Shown piece by piece: positions 24,381 to 34,448 of a stretch of 41,387 nucleotides of DNA. How positions within the stretch are numbered: position 1 is the first letter of the stretch; each line of letters begins with the position of its first letter. Made by a program: the position numbers and the translations under genes. Source of the DNA: Verrucomicrobiaceae bacterium (GTDB lineage: Bacteria > Verrucomicrobiota > Verrucomicrobiia > Verrucomicrobiales > Akkermansiaceae); assembly GCA_005787565.1 (NCBI GenBank), contig SYAP01000349.1, positions 1 to 41,387 on the forward strand. Reading direction: 5' to 3'. A model generated the notes under the pieces. The model made no database searches. It was not told where the DNA came from and saw only the letters and a list, made by a program, of their open reading frames with translations.

Positions 24381-27300
24381 TCAAGGAATGGTGACGCCGA
24401 GGCGAGCGAAGAGGCGGTTTTCGGTGGCGAGGGCGAGTGGAATGAGAACGGTGACCCGATCCATATCCATGCCTTCGAGGGGTTCCGCGTTGATCTGGAT
24501 GCCGGATTCACCGTGGATCGCGGTGGTCCAGCCGTTGAGGGAGTCACCGAATTCGACGTAGGGAGCGAAGGATGCGGACGCCAAGGTGCGGGTGAAGACG
24601 AATTTGAAGAAGGCACCTTCGATTTCTCCGGTAGGGAGCGAGTCGCTGGAATCCGAGTCAGGGCCGCTGGGGTCTGTGCCGAGGACAAACTCGATGGCAT
24701 TGGGGATGCCGTCCGTGTCCGAGTCATCGGTGGCGGACGCACTGGCGATTCCGTTCGCGGTTCTCCAGGAGCCGAACGCATCTGTGGAGCGCCGGATCTC
24801 GATCACGCGGTTTTCGGTGTCATGGACCAGCTGATAGTTGCCAGGCAGCCCGCTTACGTTGGCGAAGGTGCCGTTCAAGGTCCCGGTCCAGGTGGCGATC
24901 ACGTAGGATGGTTGGGTGAAGCCACCGGGCAGCGCGAACAATTGGAGGGTGCTGGCGGTGCCGAGTGTTAGATCGCCAGTGATGTTCAGCGCATCGGCGG
25001 AGTTGCCATCGATTTCACACTGATAGGTGCCATCAATCGTGGTGGAGCCTGCTGCGAACGATCCTGCGGACGCTCCGGGTGCCAGAGTTGCAGGTGTTGC
25101 GATGGCGAGTGTTCCGGTGATGGAGCCGTTGGCGATGAGTGTGCCTTCGGAGATGGTGGTGGGGCCGGTGTAGGAATGGGTGATGTTTCCAGCGAGTTGG
25201 AGGGTTCCGGTGCCGGTTTTGATGAGAGCGCCCTCGTTGATGCCGGTGTTGTTGTCCGAAGGTTCGAGTTCGGTGGAGACCACGAGGTCCGCAGCGGTGG
25301 TGCCGGTGACATCATCGATAGCGAAGGTTCTGGTTCCGCGCAAGCTGATGCCCGAGTCGGTATTGGTTCGGGCGGCGTCGCGGGTGATGACTGCCGCGGT
25401 GTTTCCACCGGAGACCGTTAGATCGCCGAGGAGCTGATAGTTTTCGCCGTTGTAGTTGGCGATGCCATCGGTGGTGGTGATCACCGCGCCGCCAGCGAGA
25501 CGGACGTTTCCGAGATGTGCGTGGGTGGATGTTGTGCCGTTGGTGAGGGTCGTCCCGGGTGCGAGGTCGATCACCGGTGCATTGGCGGCGGTTCCGAAGG
25601 GATTGGTAACCCCAAGGACCAGGGTGCCTTGTTGGATGGTGATGTTGCCATTGAAGTTGCCGCCGGCGGCTAGAGTCAGCCGGGTGGTTGAGTCGCCACC
25701 GATGATGAGGTCTGTGTTGCCGGGTGTGGCGGAGCTGTTGAGCGCGCCATCCTGGGTGAAGGCACCGGTGCGTTGATAGGAGAGCGTGGAACCGGTGGCG
25801 AGGGTGACCGCGCCGGATCCGAGCTTGCCTGATGTGCCGCCGTTTCCGATCTGGAGGGTGCCGCTTTGGATGCTGGTGGTGCCGCTGTAGGAATTGTCGC
25901 CAGAGAGGATCTGGGTGGCGGTGCCGGTTTTAACGAAGGCGAGCACGTTGTTTGCGGTTGATCCCTCGAGATTGCCGGAGAATCCGGTATTCAGATTGTT
26001 CGCGCCAACGGTTAGGGTGGCGGTGCCTCCGTTAGGTGAGAACGCGAGCACGTTGCCGCCGCCGGCGAGTGAACCGATGGTTTCGGCGGTGGTGGAAACG
26101 CGGAGGATCGCGCCGGCATCGACGGTGACTTCGGAGTTGTCCGGAATGCGGTCGCCAGCGGTGCTAGCCACGCCGATTTGCAGGTTGCCATCGGGTCCGG
26201 TTGTGGAGACGCGGATGTTTCCTGCGAACGCCGCCGGGGTGGTGGGGAAGACACTGCGCCCGGTTCCGGTGACGGTGATGTTTCCGGTGCCGGAGATGTT
26301 TTCGTAGTCGGTTCGGTCGGTCGCGTTTGAGTCCAGCACGACATCGCGGTTCAGGGTGATGGAGGTGAACTGGTTGTTGTCGCCTGAGCCTGTGACGGTG
26401 TCCCGGCTGCCGAGAGTGGCGGTGCCAGAGCCTTGGGCGGAGATGATGACCGGGCGGTTGAAATTGATGCGACTTGCATCGAGGTAGAGGGCGGTGGAAG
26501 CGGTGCCGGTGGCAACATCACCGAGGGAGACCGGTCCGGTCCCGAGTGCACCCGCTTGGCGGATCTCGATGGTGCCCGCGCTGATCGTGGTGCCGCCAGT
26601 GAAGGTGTTAGGGGCATCGATTGCGAGGGTTGACGTGCCGCGCTTGGTGAGTGATGCAGGACCTCTGAGGTAATCGAGAGTTCCGCCGACGATTGTGAAA
26701 TCGGTGGTGTCCGAATCCACGGTGATCGGGCCGGTGAGCAAGTCTCCGAAGAGGGTGACGAGCGGGTTGGTTGCGGAGTCGTTGAAGGTAACCGCATCGC
26801 CGAAGTAGAATTTCTCGGCACCGCTGTTGCCCCAATCCTCGGTGTTTGCGGCGTCCCACTGGCCGGTGGTGCCGATCCAGATGAGGTCCTTGGTGATCAC
26901 AGACATTGTCACCTGGCTGTTGGCGGTGTCATCGGTGAACACACCGGAGCCGGGCCGGTAGAGAAAGCCGTTTTGGAGTTCGAGGGCAGTTGGGCCAAAT
27001 CCTGTCAGGTTTCCGTAGGAGAAGACGGGGAGCGAGGTGTTGCCGGTGGCAGCGGGCATCGTGGAGAGATCGACGAGGGTGGTGCCGATCAAGTTGACCT
27101 CACCATCGACGGTGATGACGCCAGGCGTGGACGCATCCAACAGGATGCGCCCGCCATTGAGTTCGCCGAGGGTGAGGTTTCCGCCGATGGAGCCTTGACC
27201 GAGCAAGGTTCCGAAGTCGCCGACGGTGATGTTGCCATCAATCGAGCCGCCGAGTTCAAGCGGGCCATCATCGATCCTGATGAGTCCTGAGAACGGGCTG

Positions 27301-29663
27301 TCTGCGGAGAGGAGGGTGTTGGCGGAGCCGATTTTTCCGATGATGCCGGAGCCGATGATGGGGTTTGGGATTTCCTGATCGGCGGATGGATTGAAGTCGA
27401 AGAGACCGGTGCCGCTGACTGTTAGAGGGCCGGTGCCGGAGGTGTTGGAGCGCAACTGGAATGATCCAGCGGCATCGGTCTCGATGGTTGCCCCGGCATT
27501 TCCGATGAGGAGTGTGCGGTTGAGACTGGTGATGCCGCTATCGACGCGCAGGCTCGCGGGCATGGTTTCCGTGCCGACGGAGAAGGGAGCGGTTCCGTCG
27601 ATCGTGTGTGTGCCATTGAAAGCGAGTGTGCCCTCGTTCACTTCGACCGCGAGGTTGGTTGTGAAAGCGGTGCCATCGCCCATGGTGACGGTGCCCGGGG
27701 TGGTTTTGGCGAAGACGCCCGCGACGTTTGCGGTGCCGAGGTTTCCTCCGAGTCCGGGGGTGGTGAAGTTGGTGGTGAAGCTGCCCGAGCGGACGTCATA
27801 GGCGACGCCATTTGCCACCGGGGCGACGGCGCTGTTGTTCACTCCGGTGCGGCCGGTGGAGAAGAAGCGGAATTCGCCGCCGTTGAGTGTGACGACGCCG
27901 TAGTTTTCGCCTTGGCCGAGTTCGAAAACGCCGCCGGGGTTGAGAACGACCCCGGTGCTGTCCGGCATGTCGGTATTTCCCGTGGCGCCGAAGGTGAAGG
28001 TGCCGCCGTTGTTGACGATGATTTGGGAAGCACTGAGATCGCCGCCGAGGCCGAAGTCATCGAGGAGGACGGCACCGCTGTTGACAGTGAAGGTTCCGAA
28101 GAAGGGGTTGTTGGCGGTGAGTGTGAGGGTGCCGGTTCCGGTCTTGGTGAAGCTGCTGGATGCGCCACCGGTGAGGGGGCCTTCCATGAGAGTTGAGGTG
28201 TTGTCGGCACCAACGGTGACCTCGGATGCGCCACGAATCGTGAAGAATGAGCCGGCGAGACCGGCGAGTGATCCGAGTTCGACCGTCTGCGCGGTGTCGT
28301 TTCCGGTGACGGTGAGTCCGAATTCATCGGTGAGGTTCAAAGGTTCCGTGTAGGATCCACCGTTGAGAAACAGCGGAGCGAGGGGCCCAGCGACCGTGAA
28401 GGCTTCTGTTAGGGAGGGGAAGGCGTTGACGCCGAGGACGGCGGGTTGGTCGCCTGAGGTTCCAAGGTCCGCATCGGCGATCGGGTCGTTGGTATTTCCA
28501 GTGAAGGAGGAGGCGATGTAGGTGGCCGGCGGGGCCTTGAAGAATGCGAAACTGAAGGCATCTTCCGCCGCGTTTGCCATGTTTTGAAGGCCGGTTCCGG
28601 GAAGGTCCCTACTTTCGATCACCCAGCGGCTGTTAGGCTCATCCCAACCGTATGAGACAATGTTGTCCACATTGTTTGAACCGCCTCCTTCCGGACTGAC
28701 AATCAGGGTGCCGGTGGTGTTGTTGTGGCTGGGAATTGAGAGATACCAAACACCAGTCGGTCCCTTGGTCACGGTGAAGGAACCAGCGGCAACGTCGGTG
28801 CTGGCATCGCCGTTGACGCGGCCCATCGCGACGAGATTCCTCGTGCCAACTGCGGAAGCGGGGATGTATGCGAAGGCGAAAGGGTCTTGCTCATAGCCTG
28901 TGCCGTCCGCGCCGTTGTCCTTGACGAAGACATTGAATGAGCCGTTCGCATTGGCACGTGATAGGGCGAAATTGTCCTCGTTGCGTGCGCCGTTGACGAG
29001 GAGGATGCCTGCCTGGGATGCTTGGGCCGGAGCGGTGTAGGAGCCGAGTTGGAAGCCGTTGATGTTGACGATGAATTGGCCGTTGTTGGTTCCGGGGGTT
29101 GCAGTGGTGACGTGGGTGCCCAGAGTCAGGCTGGCGGAGCCGAAGAACTGGTCCATCGGCACACTTGCGCCGCCGTTGGTGCCGTTGGTGTTGCGGAGCA
29201 GACCTGCGATCCATTGGGTGTAGGGAAAGAACGCCATGGAGACGTTGATATTGGCCTCGCCACCGGCGGGTGAGCTATGGACGGGGATGAAGTAGTCCAA
29301 CGGGTTGCCATTGAAATCGACGGCGGAGGTGGCGAAGAACGAGCCGATGGTATCGCCCTGTGCGGTGTTGTCCCGTGAGAGTTGTGAGACGCTGGTGATG
29401 AGAGCGCCGGCTTGGCGGTCTGATCCGGCGGCCATGTTGACATCGAAGTCACCGCGGTTGGATGAGGCGCGGAGGGCGATGCCGCCGGTGCTGCCGGGTG
29501 CGAGGGTGACGGTTACGCTGGTGGTGGCGTTAAGTTCGTCGTTCTGGACGACGTTGAGATTTCCGAATTTGGTTTGTTGACCGTGGAGAAGTCCGGTGGA
29601 GCAGGCGGCCATGGCGAGGGCTGCGAATTGGCGGCGGCATTGGCGAAGTGGAAGCGGTTTCAT
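24381..29663 (-). CDS. Giant secreted autotransporter-associated beta-strand-repeat protein
   Basis: The 1,760-residue protein has a signal peptide (about 1-28, ALAMAACSTGLLHGQ). An N-terminal domain (to about 390) is followed by at least four PATR-type units at about residues 505, 1006, 1244 and 1481. Examples are FTKTGTGTLTLTANN, LTKRGTSTLAIDAPNTFTGG, FVKTGTATQILSGDNSYSG and LIKTGTGTLQLAGN. These form a long parallel beta-helix stalk. There is no C-terminal autotransporter barrel. Instead a short tail has DSDTDGIPNAIEFVLGTDP (calcium-binding-like) and a compact terminal domain ending LARLG/LFARLGVTIP, as in many secreted verrucomicrobial proteins. A cell-surface or adhesin role is inferred. 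Translocation must use a separate outer-membrane route. It is transcribed alone and ends at a strong terminator. Confidence 0.9.
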   Translation of the reverse strand: MKPLPLRQCRRQFAALAMAACSTGLLHGQQTKFGNLNVVQNDELNATTSVTVTLAPGSTGGIALRASSNRGDFDVNMAAGSDRQAGALITSVSQLSRDNTAQGDTIGSFFATSAVDFNGNPLDYFIPVHSSPAGGEANINVSMAFFPYTQWIAGLLRNTNGTNGGASVPMDQFFGSASLTLGTHVTTATPGTNNGQFIVNINGFQLGSYTAPAQASQAGILLVNGARNEDNFALSRANANGSFNVFVKDNGADGTGYEQDPFAFAYIPASAVGTRNLVAMGRVNGDASTDVAAGSFTVTKGPTGVWYLSIPSHNNTTGTLIVSPEGGGSNNVDNIVSYGWDEPNSRWVIESRDLPGTGLQNMANAAEDAFSFAFFKAPPATYIASSFTGNTNDPIADADLGTSGDQPAVLGVNAFPSLTEAFTVAGPLAPLFLNGGSYTEPLNLTDEFGLTVTGNDTAQTVELGSLAGLAGSFFTIRGASEVTVGADNTSTLMEGPLTGGASSSFTKTGTGTLTLTANNPFFGTFTVNSGAVLLDDFGLGGDLSASQIIVNNGGTFTFGATGNTDMPDSTGVVLNPGGVFELGQGENYGVVTLNGGEFRFFSTGRTGVNNSAVAPVANGVAYDVRSGSFTTNFTTPGLGGNLGTANVAGVFAKTTPGTVTMGDGTAFTTNLAVEVNEGTLAFNGTHTIDGTAPFSVGTETMPASLRVDSGITSLNRTLLIGNAGATIETDAAGSFQLRSNTSGTGPLTVSGTGLFDFNPSADQEIPNPIIGSGIIGKIGSANTLLSADSPFSGLIRIDDGPLELGGSIDGNITVGDFGTLLGQGSIGGNLTLGELNGGRILLDASTPGVITVDGEVNLIGTTLVDLSTMPAATGNTSLPVFSYGNLTGFGPTALELQNGFLYRPGSGVFTDDTANSQVTMSVITKDLIWIGTTGQWDAANTEDWGNSGAEKFYFGDAVTFNDSATNPLVTLFGDLLTGPITVDSDTTDFTIVGGTLDYLRGPASLTKRGTSTLAIDAPNTFTGGTTISAGTIEIRQAGALGTGPVSLGDVATGTASTALYLDASRINFNRPVIISAQGSGTATLGSRDTVTGSGDNNQFTSITLNRDVVLDSNATDRTDYENISGTGNITVTGTGRSVFPTTPAAFAGNIRVSTTGPDGNLQIGVASTAGDRIPDNSEVTVDAGAILRVSTTAETIGSLAGGGNVLAFSPNGGTATLTVGANNLNTGFSGNLEGSTANNVLAFVKTGTATQILSGDNSYSGTTSIQSGTLQIGNGGTSGKLGSGAVTLATGSTLSYQRTGAFTQDGALNSSATPGNTDLIIGGDSTTRLTLAAGGNFNGNITIQQGTLVLGVTNPFGTAANAPVIDLAPGTTLTNGTTSTHAHLGNVRLAGGAVITTTDGIANYNGENYQLLGDLTVSGGNTAAVITRDAARTNTDSGISLRGTRTFAIDDVTGTTAADLVVSTELEPSDNNTGINEGALIKTGTGTLQLAGNITHSYTGPTTISEGTLIANGSITGTLAIATPATLAPGASAGSFAAGSTTIDGTYQCEIDGNSADALNITGDLTLGTASTLQLFALPGGFTQPSYVIATWTGTLNGTFANVSGLPGNYQLVHDTENRVIEIRRSTDAFGSWRTANGIASASATDDSDTDGIPNAIEFVLGTDPSGPDSDSSDSLPTGEIEGAFFKFVFTRTLASASFAPYVEFGDSLNGWTTAIHGESGIQINAEPLEGMDMDRVTVLIPLALATENRLFARLGVTIP

Positions 29664-30087
29664 GGGATTGGGGATGTGTGAGGAGATGAATCATGAAGGC
29701 ATGATCATGCGTTCGGTGATTTCGGGCGAAGTGGTGATCCCATGTTCAGATCGCGTCGATGATGACTTCGTGAAGATATCGACTCATCCAATCAACAGGT
29801 GTCGGAAATGACATATCATGAATCGGTGATGGAGTATTAATCTTCCAGTTCCGTCACTTTAACCGGCATGAGGGAGTTGGTGTCATCGGTGTTTTAAATG
29901 ATGATTCTTCGGTATGTTCCGTGAGGGGTCTGAGGAGATATCGAGTGACGGATGCGTAACGTTCCGGAATTGTCACGAAGAGGATGGGACAGGTGACGGG
30001 AATGTGATGATGTGAAATTTGATCAGGTGCGATTTATCATCTTTATTTTCTGCGGAGCGTCTTTGGGAGACCCATTTTTATTATCTT
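29664..30087. promoter_or_regulatory. Divergent intergenic region, 424 bp
   Basis: This gap separates the leftward beta-strand-repeat gene from the rightward prepilin-like gene. It is clearly more A+T-rich than its surroundings, with TATTAATC, TTTTAAATGATGATT and TTTATCATCTTTATTTTC, so it should hold two divergent promoters. GTCAC or GTGAC words occur at 29853, 29944, 29974 and 29994 without helical phasing. I cannot assign -10/-35 boxes with confidence and see no RNA gene or ORF of note. Confidence 0.45.
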
Positions 30088-33000
30088 ATGAATTTCACGA
30101 TGCGGAATCGAAACGGCAAATCACGAGGTTTTGCGCTTGTCGTCACGTTGATGATGATGGTGTTGATTGTCGCGGTTGCGATCGGGCTCTCGACATTGTC
30201 GACGGTGGAGTTGCGGAAAAGTTCGTCCTCACAGGCACGGGCGGTGGCGGCGGCGAATGCCCGGGTGGCGCTGATGATTGCGATTGGCGAGTTGCAGAAG
30301 CATCTGGGGCCGGATCAGCGGGTATCCGCGGATGGCAGGGTTGCATCGGGACCCGATGGGGTGCCGGAGAATGCGAACTGGACGAGTGTTTGGAGCACGA
30401 CATTGGATCGGGGTGCGCCGGTGATCGCGAGGAACAGCAATGATGGGGGGCTGCGGGACGACCGGGTGACGGGGCGTTGGGATCGGAAGCGAAACCGGCT
30501 GGCGTGTTTGGTGAGCGGTAATGAAGTGGAGTTGGAATTTGCCGGGGACTCCGAACTGGCGGAAGCGGAACGGATCACGTTGGTGGGGGATGGGACGGTA
30601 GGCGATCCGGAAGTGGGAAAAGCTGATCCGCAGGTCCATGCGCCCAAGGTTTTGTTAGGTGGCAAAGGTGGCGCATACGCCTGGTGGGTGGGGGATTTGG
30701 GGTTGCAGGCGCATGTGGGACTGGCTGACGTGAAGAGAGGGACGCCGGACCGCGCGTTGCAGTTGGCGCAGGATATTTCCTACGAGGCTTTTGCGAAGGA
30801 AGGCTTGTCCGGGGATGAGCGTGGCCGGCTGGTGACGGAGGGGCATTTGAAGCATACGTCGGCGGGGGCGCCGGCGGGCGATGCGTTTCATGAGGTGACC
30901 ACGCGATCTGCCGGTTTGCTGGTGAATGTTCGCGAGGGTGGTCTGCGGAAGGATCTAACAGCCTATTTGGATGGGAACGGGCAGATTCCGGATCTGAGGG
31001 AGGGTGGATGGCAGCAGCCGGGGATGAGTGATGGGGACAATCTGGTGGGGCCGCAACGTCCAGCCGATGCGATTCGAACGCCCGAGGGACGTGAAGCGGT
31101 GCGGTTGTCGGTGATCTCGCCCAACTTCGGTCTGTTGCGTGATTGGGCGAGGCGTGCGCAGAGTACGCCGTTTGGCGATCATCGAGGTGAGGCGGAGGAG
31201 CCTGTGACCGGGGGCATCTCCACGGGTGGGCGGAACCCCAAGCCGGTGGAGATCCTGAACCGGACGAAGAGTTTTGTAGCGCCGGTGCTGGCGGAGGGCT
31301 CGCTTTACTATCAGATCAGTTATTTTCAGCCGACCGTGCCGAATGCGGCGAATCCTTATGGATTGAGGTTGCATCTCTATCCACGGGTGGCGCTGTGGAA
31401 TCCCTATCAGTTTCCGATGCGGGTGGAACCATCGGCGATTTTCTTTCACATCAACGGGAACAAGCTGGTGCGTGTGAGGATGAACAACGGGACCTCGCTG
31501 GACTACCGGATGAATTGGGGATTGAACTCGGGCAAAAGCCGCGGGGCAGTGTGTGGGAGTCTGTTTTTCATGATGGAGGGGGTCACCTTGCAGCCCGGGC
31601 AGACGTTGGTTTGGGCACCGAAGTCCAATCGTCCTTACGACGAGAGCGCGTATCATAACAATGTGTTATCGACGGAGACGGGACCGGATCCGCGGAGGTC
31701 ATTCCATCAGGACCGGCGTGCCGACGCGAATCCGCTTTTTGAGATCTATCCGGGCTTGCCATCCGGGCGGGAGCACAACCGGACTCCGGCGATTCCGGTG
31801 GACTGGAGGGAAGTGGTGGCTCCGAAGCTTTCTTCCAATCTGCAAGCCTCGGGCTATACGCAGGCGGATGACTATCTGATGATCTGGAAGCCGATGGAGG
31901 GCGCGGGGACTTTGACCCAATCCTCTTTCAATTCGCTGCCGATGGGGCGTTTTGTTTCCTGCGCCTATCAGTATGGGGATGAGGATGAGATGCCGTTGGA
32001 GTGGAGTTCGGCGGATCCGGTGCCGATGTCCCGGACGAGCGAATCGTTGCCTGTGATCTCGACATCGCCGGACCGGAGGACCCGCGAGGGGTTCCGGCTC
32101 CGGTGGTTTGAGGAGCATGAATCGAACCAGATCGGTTCGGGATCGTTGGCCGGGACGCCGCATTTGCAGAGTGCGCCGATCGCGAACTGGAACATGCGTG
32201 CGTCTTATTCGCTGAGGAATCCGTTCGACAATGTGACGGACATCGCGCCGCATTTTTTCGGGATCTACACGCGGGATCTGTTTGATGGCGCGGTGGATTG
32301 GGCATCGATGCAGCCGCGTGCGGGGAGTTCCGGGAGTGTGGGTGATCCGTTCGATCAGGCGCAGCGTTTCAATCCGCCGCGGGTGTTGTTCGATGTGCCA
32401 CGGCGTGGTGCGGAGGTTCTTTCGCTGGCGGCCTTTCAACACGTCAATCTATCGGAAATGATCTGGAGTCCGACGTATGTGGTCGGAAACTCGCTGGTGG
32501 ATCCGAGGATTGGTCTTACGCGGACTGAGCCGCGCAGGAGCATCGGAATGAATCGTGATCAGGGCGGGTGGAACCAGGATACGATCGGTTATGCGACGGA
32601 TGGGCGTTCGAACAACGACAACGGGTTGACGACGGACGAGGACAACTGGGCATGGCATGCGCGGACGCTGATCCAGGACACGCCGCTTGAGCATACGGTG
32701 TTTTATGATTTGAGCTATGAGGTGAATCACTCGCTGTGGGACCAGTGGTTTCTATCGACCGGCAGCGCAGCAGAGAAGCGGGCTTTGTTAGATGATCCGG
32801 GAGCGCCACCGCTGCCTAACGCGAGGATGAAGCCAACACCGTTCCGCAAGGGGGAAGTCGATCCGGCGCACCTTTCGGATTATCATCGGGCGGCTGCGAA
32901 TTTGGTGTTGGATGGGGCTTTCAATGTGAATTCAGCGTCGGTTGGGGCATGGGAGGCGTTGTTGCTTTCGTCGTTGGGCCGGCATTCGGATGGAGATCAT

Positions 33001-33663
33001 GTGGCATTTCCGCGCGCTCCGACCTTTGACGGGCGATGGGATGGGGAAGATGTGGGTGCGGCCGAGGCGTGGAACGGTGCGCGCAAGCTGGATCGTGCGG
33101 AGGTGAGGAGGCTGGCGGAGGAGATGGTGCGGGAGGTGCGTGTGAGGGGGCCGTTTCTCTCGTTGGCGGATTTTGTAAACCGGCGGTTGCGCGAGGATGA
33201 GACTGGCAGGATGGGGGCGCTGCAGGCGGCGATTGATCGTGCGGGGGTGAATGCTGTGTTTGCGGAATCGCTGCCGATTGACAATTCGGAGGACTTGCCG
33301 GATTACAGGCATCCGGATCACATCAAGGATCCAACCCGGCTGGACCAGTCGTTGGTGCCGTCGACGTCGGCGTGGGGTGCGCCGGGATTTCTAACACAGG
33401 CGGATGTTTTGCAACACATCGGGCCGGTGCTGAGTGCGCGGTCCGACACGTTTCGCATCCGCGCGGCGGGGGAGGCGCATGATGCATCCGGCAAAGTGCT
33501 GGCGCGGGTGGTGTGCGAGGCGGTGGTGCAGCGGGTGGCGGAGTATGTGGATCCGACGGATACGGCGCTGGAGATTCCGCGGACTCTAACGGAGACGAAT
33601 CGGAGGTTCGGGCGGCGGTTTGAGGTGGTGTCTTTCCGTTGGCTGCATGCGGATGAGGTTTGA
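30088..33663 (+). CDS. Large prepilin-type protein, Verru_Chthon cassette protein A-like
   Basis: The best start is ATG 30088 or 30100; the open frame extends 23 residues further upstream without support. The protein has about 1,190 residues and begins with a type IV prepilin-like segment: basic leader RNRNGKSRG, cleavage before FALVV, then the helix TLMMMVLIVAVAIGLSTLST. ARVALMIAIGELQKHLGPDQ directly follows and is the hallmark of the Verru_Chthon cassette A family (PilX-like). The rest is a very long extracytoplasmic region rich in Trp, Arg and Pro with no recognised catalytic motif. Family members usually sit beside partner prepilins (B, C, D), which are absent here. A pseudopilus or surface-structure component is inferred. 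A family assignment other than cassette A within PilX-like proteins remains possible. Confidence 0.78.
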   Translation: MNFTMRNRNGKSRGFALVVTLMMMVLIVAVAIGLSTLSTVELRKSSSSQARAVAAANARVALMIAIGELQKHLGPDQRVSADGRVASGPDGVPENANWTSVWSTTLDRGAPVIARNSNDGGLRDDRVTGRWDRKRNRLACLVSGNEVELEFAGDSELAEAERITLVGDGTVGDPEVGKADPQVHAPKVLLGGKGGAYAWWVGDLGLQAHVGLADVKRGTPDRALQLAQDISYEAFAKEGLSGDERGRLVTEGHLKHTSAGAPAGDAFHEVTTRSAGLLVNVREGGLRKDLTAYLDGNGQIPDLREGGWQQPGMSDGDNLVGPQRPADAIRTPEGREAVRLSVISPNFGLLRDWARRAQSTPFGDHRGEAEEPVTGGISTGGRNPKPVEILNRTKSFVAPVLAEGSLYYQISYFQPTVPNAANPYGLRLHLYPRVALWNPYQFPMRVEPSAIFFHINGNKLVRVRMNNGTSLDYRMNWGLNSGKSRGAVCGSLFFMMEGVTLQPGQTLVWAPKSNRPYDESAYHNNVLSTETGPDPRRSFHQDRRADANPLFEIYPGLPSGREHNRTPAIPVDWREVVAPKLSSNLQASGYTQADDYLMIWKPMEGAGTLTQSSFNSLPMGRFVSCAYQYGDEDEMPLEWSSADPVPMSRTSESLPVISTSPDRRTREGFRLRWFEEHESNQIGSGSLAGTPHLQSAPIANWNMRASYSLRNPFDNVTDIAPHFFGIYTRDLFDGAVDWASMQPRAGSSGSVGDPFDQAQRFNPPRVLFDVPRRGAEVLSLAAFQHVNLSEMIWSPTYVVGNSLVDPRIGLTRTEPRRSIGMNRDQGGWNQDTIGYATDGRSNNDNGLTTDEDNWAWHARTLIQDTPLEHTVFYDLSYEVNHSLWDQWFLSTGSAAEKRALLDDPGAPPLPNARMKPTPFRKGEVDPAHLSDYHRAAANLVLDGAFNVNSASVGAWEALLLSSLGRHSDGDHVAFPRAPTFDGRWDGEDVGAAEAWNGARKLDRAEVRRLAEEMVREVRVRGPFLSLADFVNRRLREDETGRMGALQAAIDRAGVNAVFAESLPIDNSEDLPDYRHPDHIKDPTRLDQSLVPSTSAWGAPGFLTQADVLQHIGPVLSARSDTFRIRAAGEAHDASGKVLARVVCEAVVQRVAEYVDPTDTALEIPRTLTETNRRFGRRFEVVSFRWLHADEV

Positions 33664-33746
33664 GGAGGTCGAAGGCTGAGTTGAAAGATGTTCGTGAAAA
33701 TAGCGGGGTTGCCTTGACGGGTGGGGATTTGTCACGATGGTCGCTG

Positions 33747-34442
33747 ATGGCGAAGACGGTGCTTTTGATTGGAGGAAATTCTGGAATCGGGCTGGCGACG
33801 GTGCGGTTGCTTCGTGGGCAGGGTGATGAGGTGCTGGCGGCGGCGCGGCAGGCGGGGGCACTGGAGGAGTTGGGGATTGCGGTGCAGCGGTTTGATGCGC
33901 TGGAGCCGACGGCGTTGGTGCTGCCGGAGCGGTTGGATGGGTTGGTTTATTTTCCGGGGACGATCCACCTGCGGCCGTTCCATCGACTGACCGATGAGGA
34001 TTTTCTGAGGGACTACCGGGTGAATTGTTTGGGTGCGGTGGCGGCGATCCAGGCGGCGCTGCCAGCGTTGAAGGCGTCGGGTGCGGCTTCGATCGTGTTG
34101 TTTTCGACGGTGGCGGTGGCGCAGGGGATGCCGTTTCATGCATCGATTGCGGCGGCGAAGGGTGCGGTGGAGGGTTTGACGCGGTCGTTGGCGGCGGAGT
34201 TCGCGCCGAAGATCCGGGTGAATGCGATCGCGCCTTCTCTAACGGACACGCCGCTGGCGGGACCGCTGCTGAATAGTGATGTGAAGCGGGAGGCATCGGC
34301 GAAGCGGCATCCGTTGCAACAGGTGGGTGAGCCGGAGGACATCGCGAGGTTGGTGGATTTCCTGCTTTCGCCCGCGTCGGCGTTCATGACGGGGCAGATT
34401 TTGCGGCCGGATGGCGGGCTTTCCTCACTGCGTTTGCTTTAA
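33747..34442 (+). CDS. Short-chain dehydrogenase/reductase lacking the catalytic Tyr
   Basis: ATG 33747 gives 231 residues beginning directly with the Rossmann fold (MAKTVLLIGGNSGIGLATV). The nucleotide-binding motif GGNSGIG is at 9-15. NCLGAVAA supplies the usual Asn93, and Ser120 is in VLFSTVAV. Lys138 is present in AAAKGAVEGLTRSLAAEF, but the position four residues earlier, normally Tyr of YxxxK, is Ile134. The C-terminus (RVNAIAPSLTDTPLA, then FMTGQILRPDGG) is otherwise classic SDR. It may bind NAD(P) without standard SDR catalysis, or use a shifted residue. The gap to the flavin reductase gene is 6 bp and the photolyase gene follows, so the three probably form one operon. Confidence 0.88.
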   Translation: MAKTVLLIGGNSGIGLATVRLLRGQGDEVLAAARQAGALEELGIAVQRFDALEPTALVLPERLDGLVYFPGTIHLRPFHRLTDEDFLRDYRVNCLGAVAAIQAALPALKASGAASIVLFSTVAVAQGMPFHASIAAAKGAVEGLTRSLAAEFAPKIRVNAIAPSLTDTPLAGPLLNSDVKREASAKRHPLQQVGEPEDIARLVDFLLSPASAFMTGQILRPDGGLSSLRLL

Positions 34443-34448
34443 GATGAT

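Noticed and set aside
24189-24971. Rightward frame of 260 codons opposite the GDPD and beta-strand-repeat genes
   Set aside because: It runs across the terminator and two confirmed genes and has no domain or ribosome-binding site.
29664-30087. A+T-richer gap searched for tRNA, riboswitch or small RNA
   Set aside because: No cloverleaf, conserved riboswitch core or terminator-bounded unit could be recognised.
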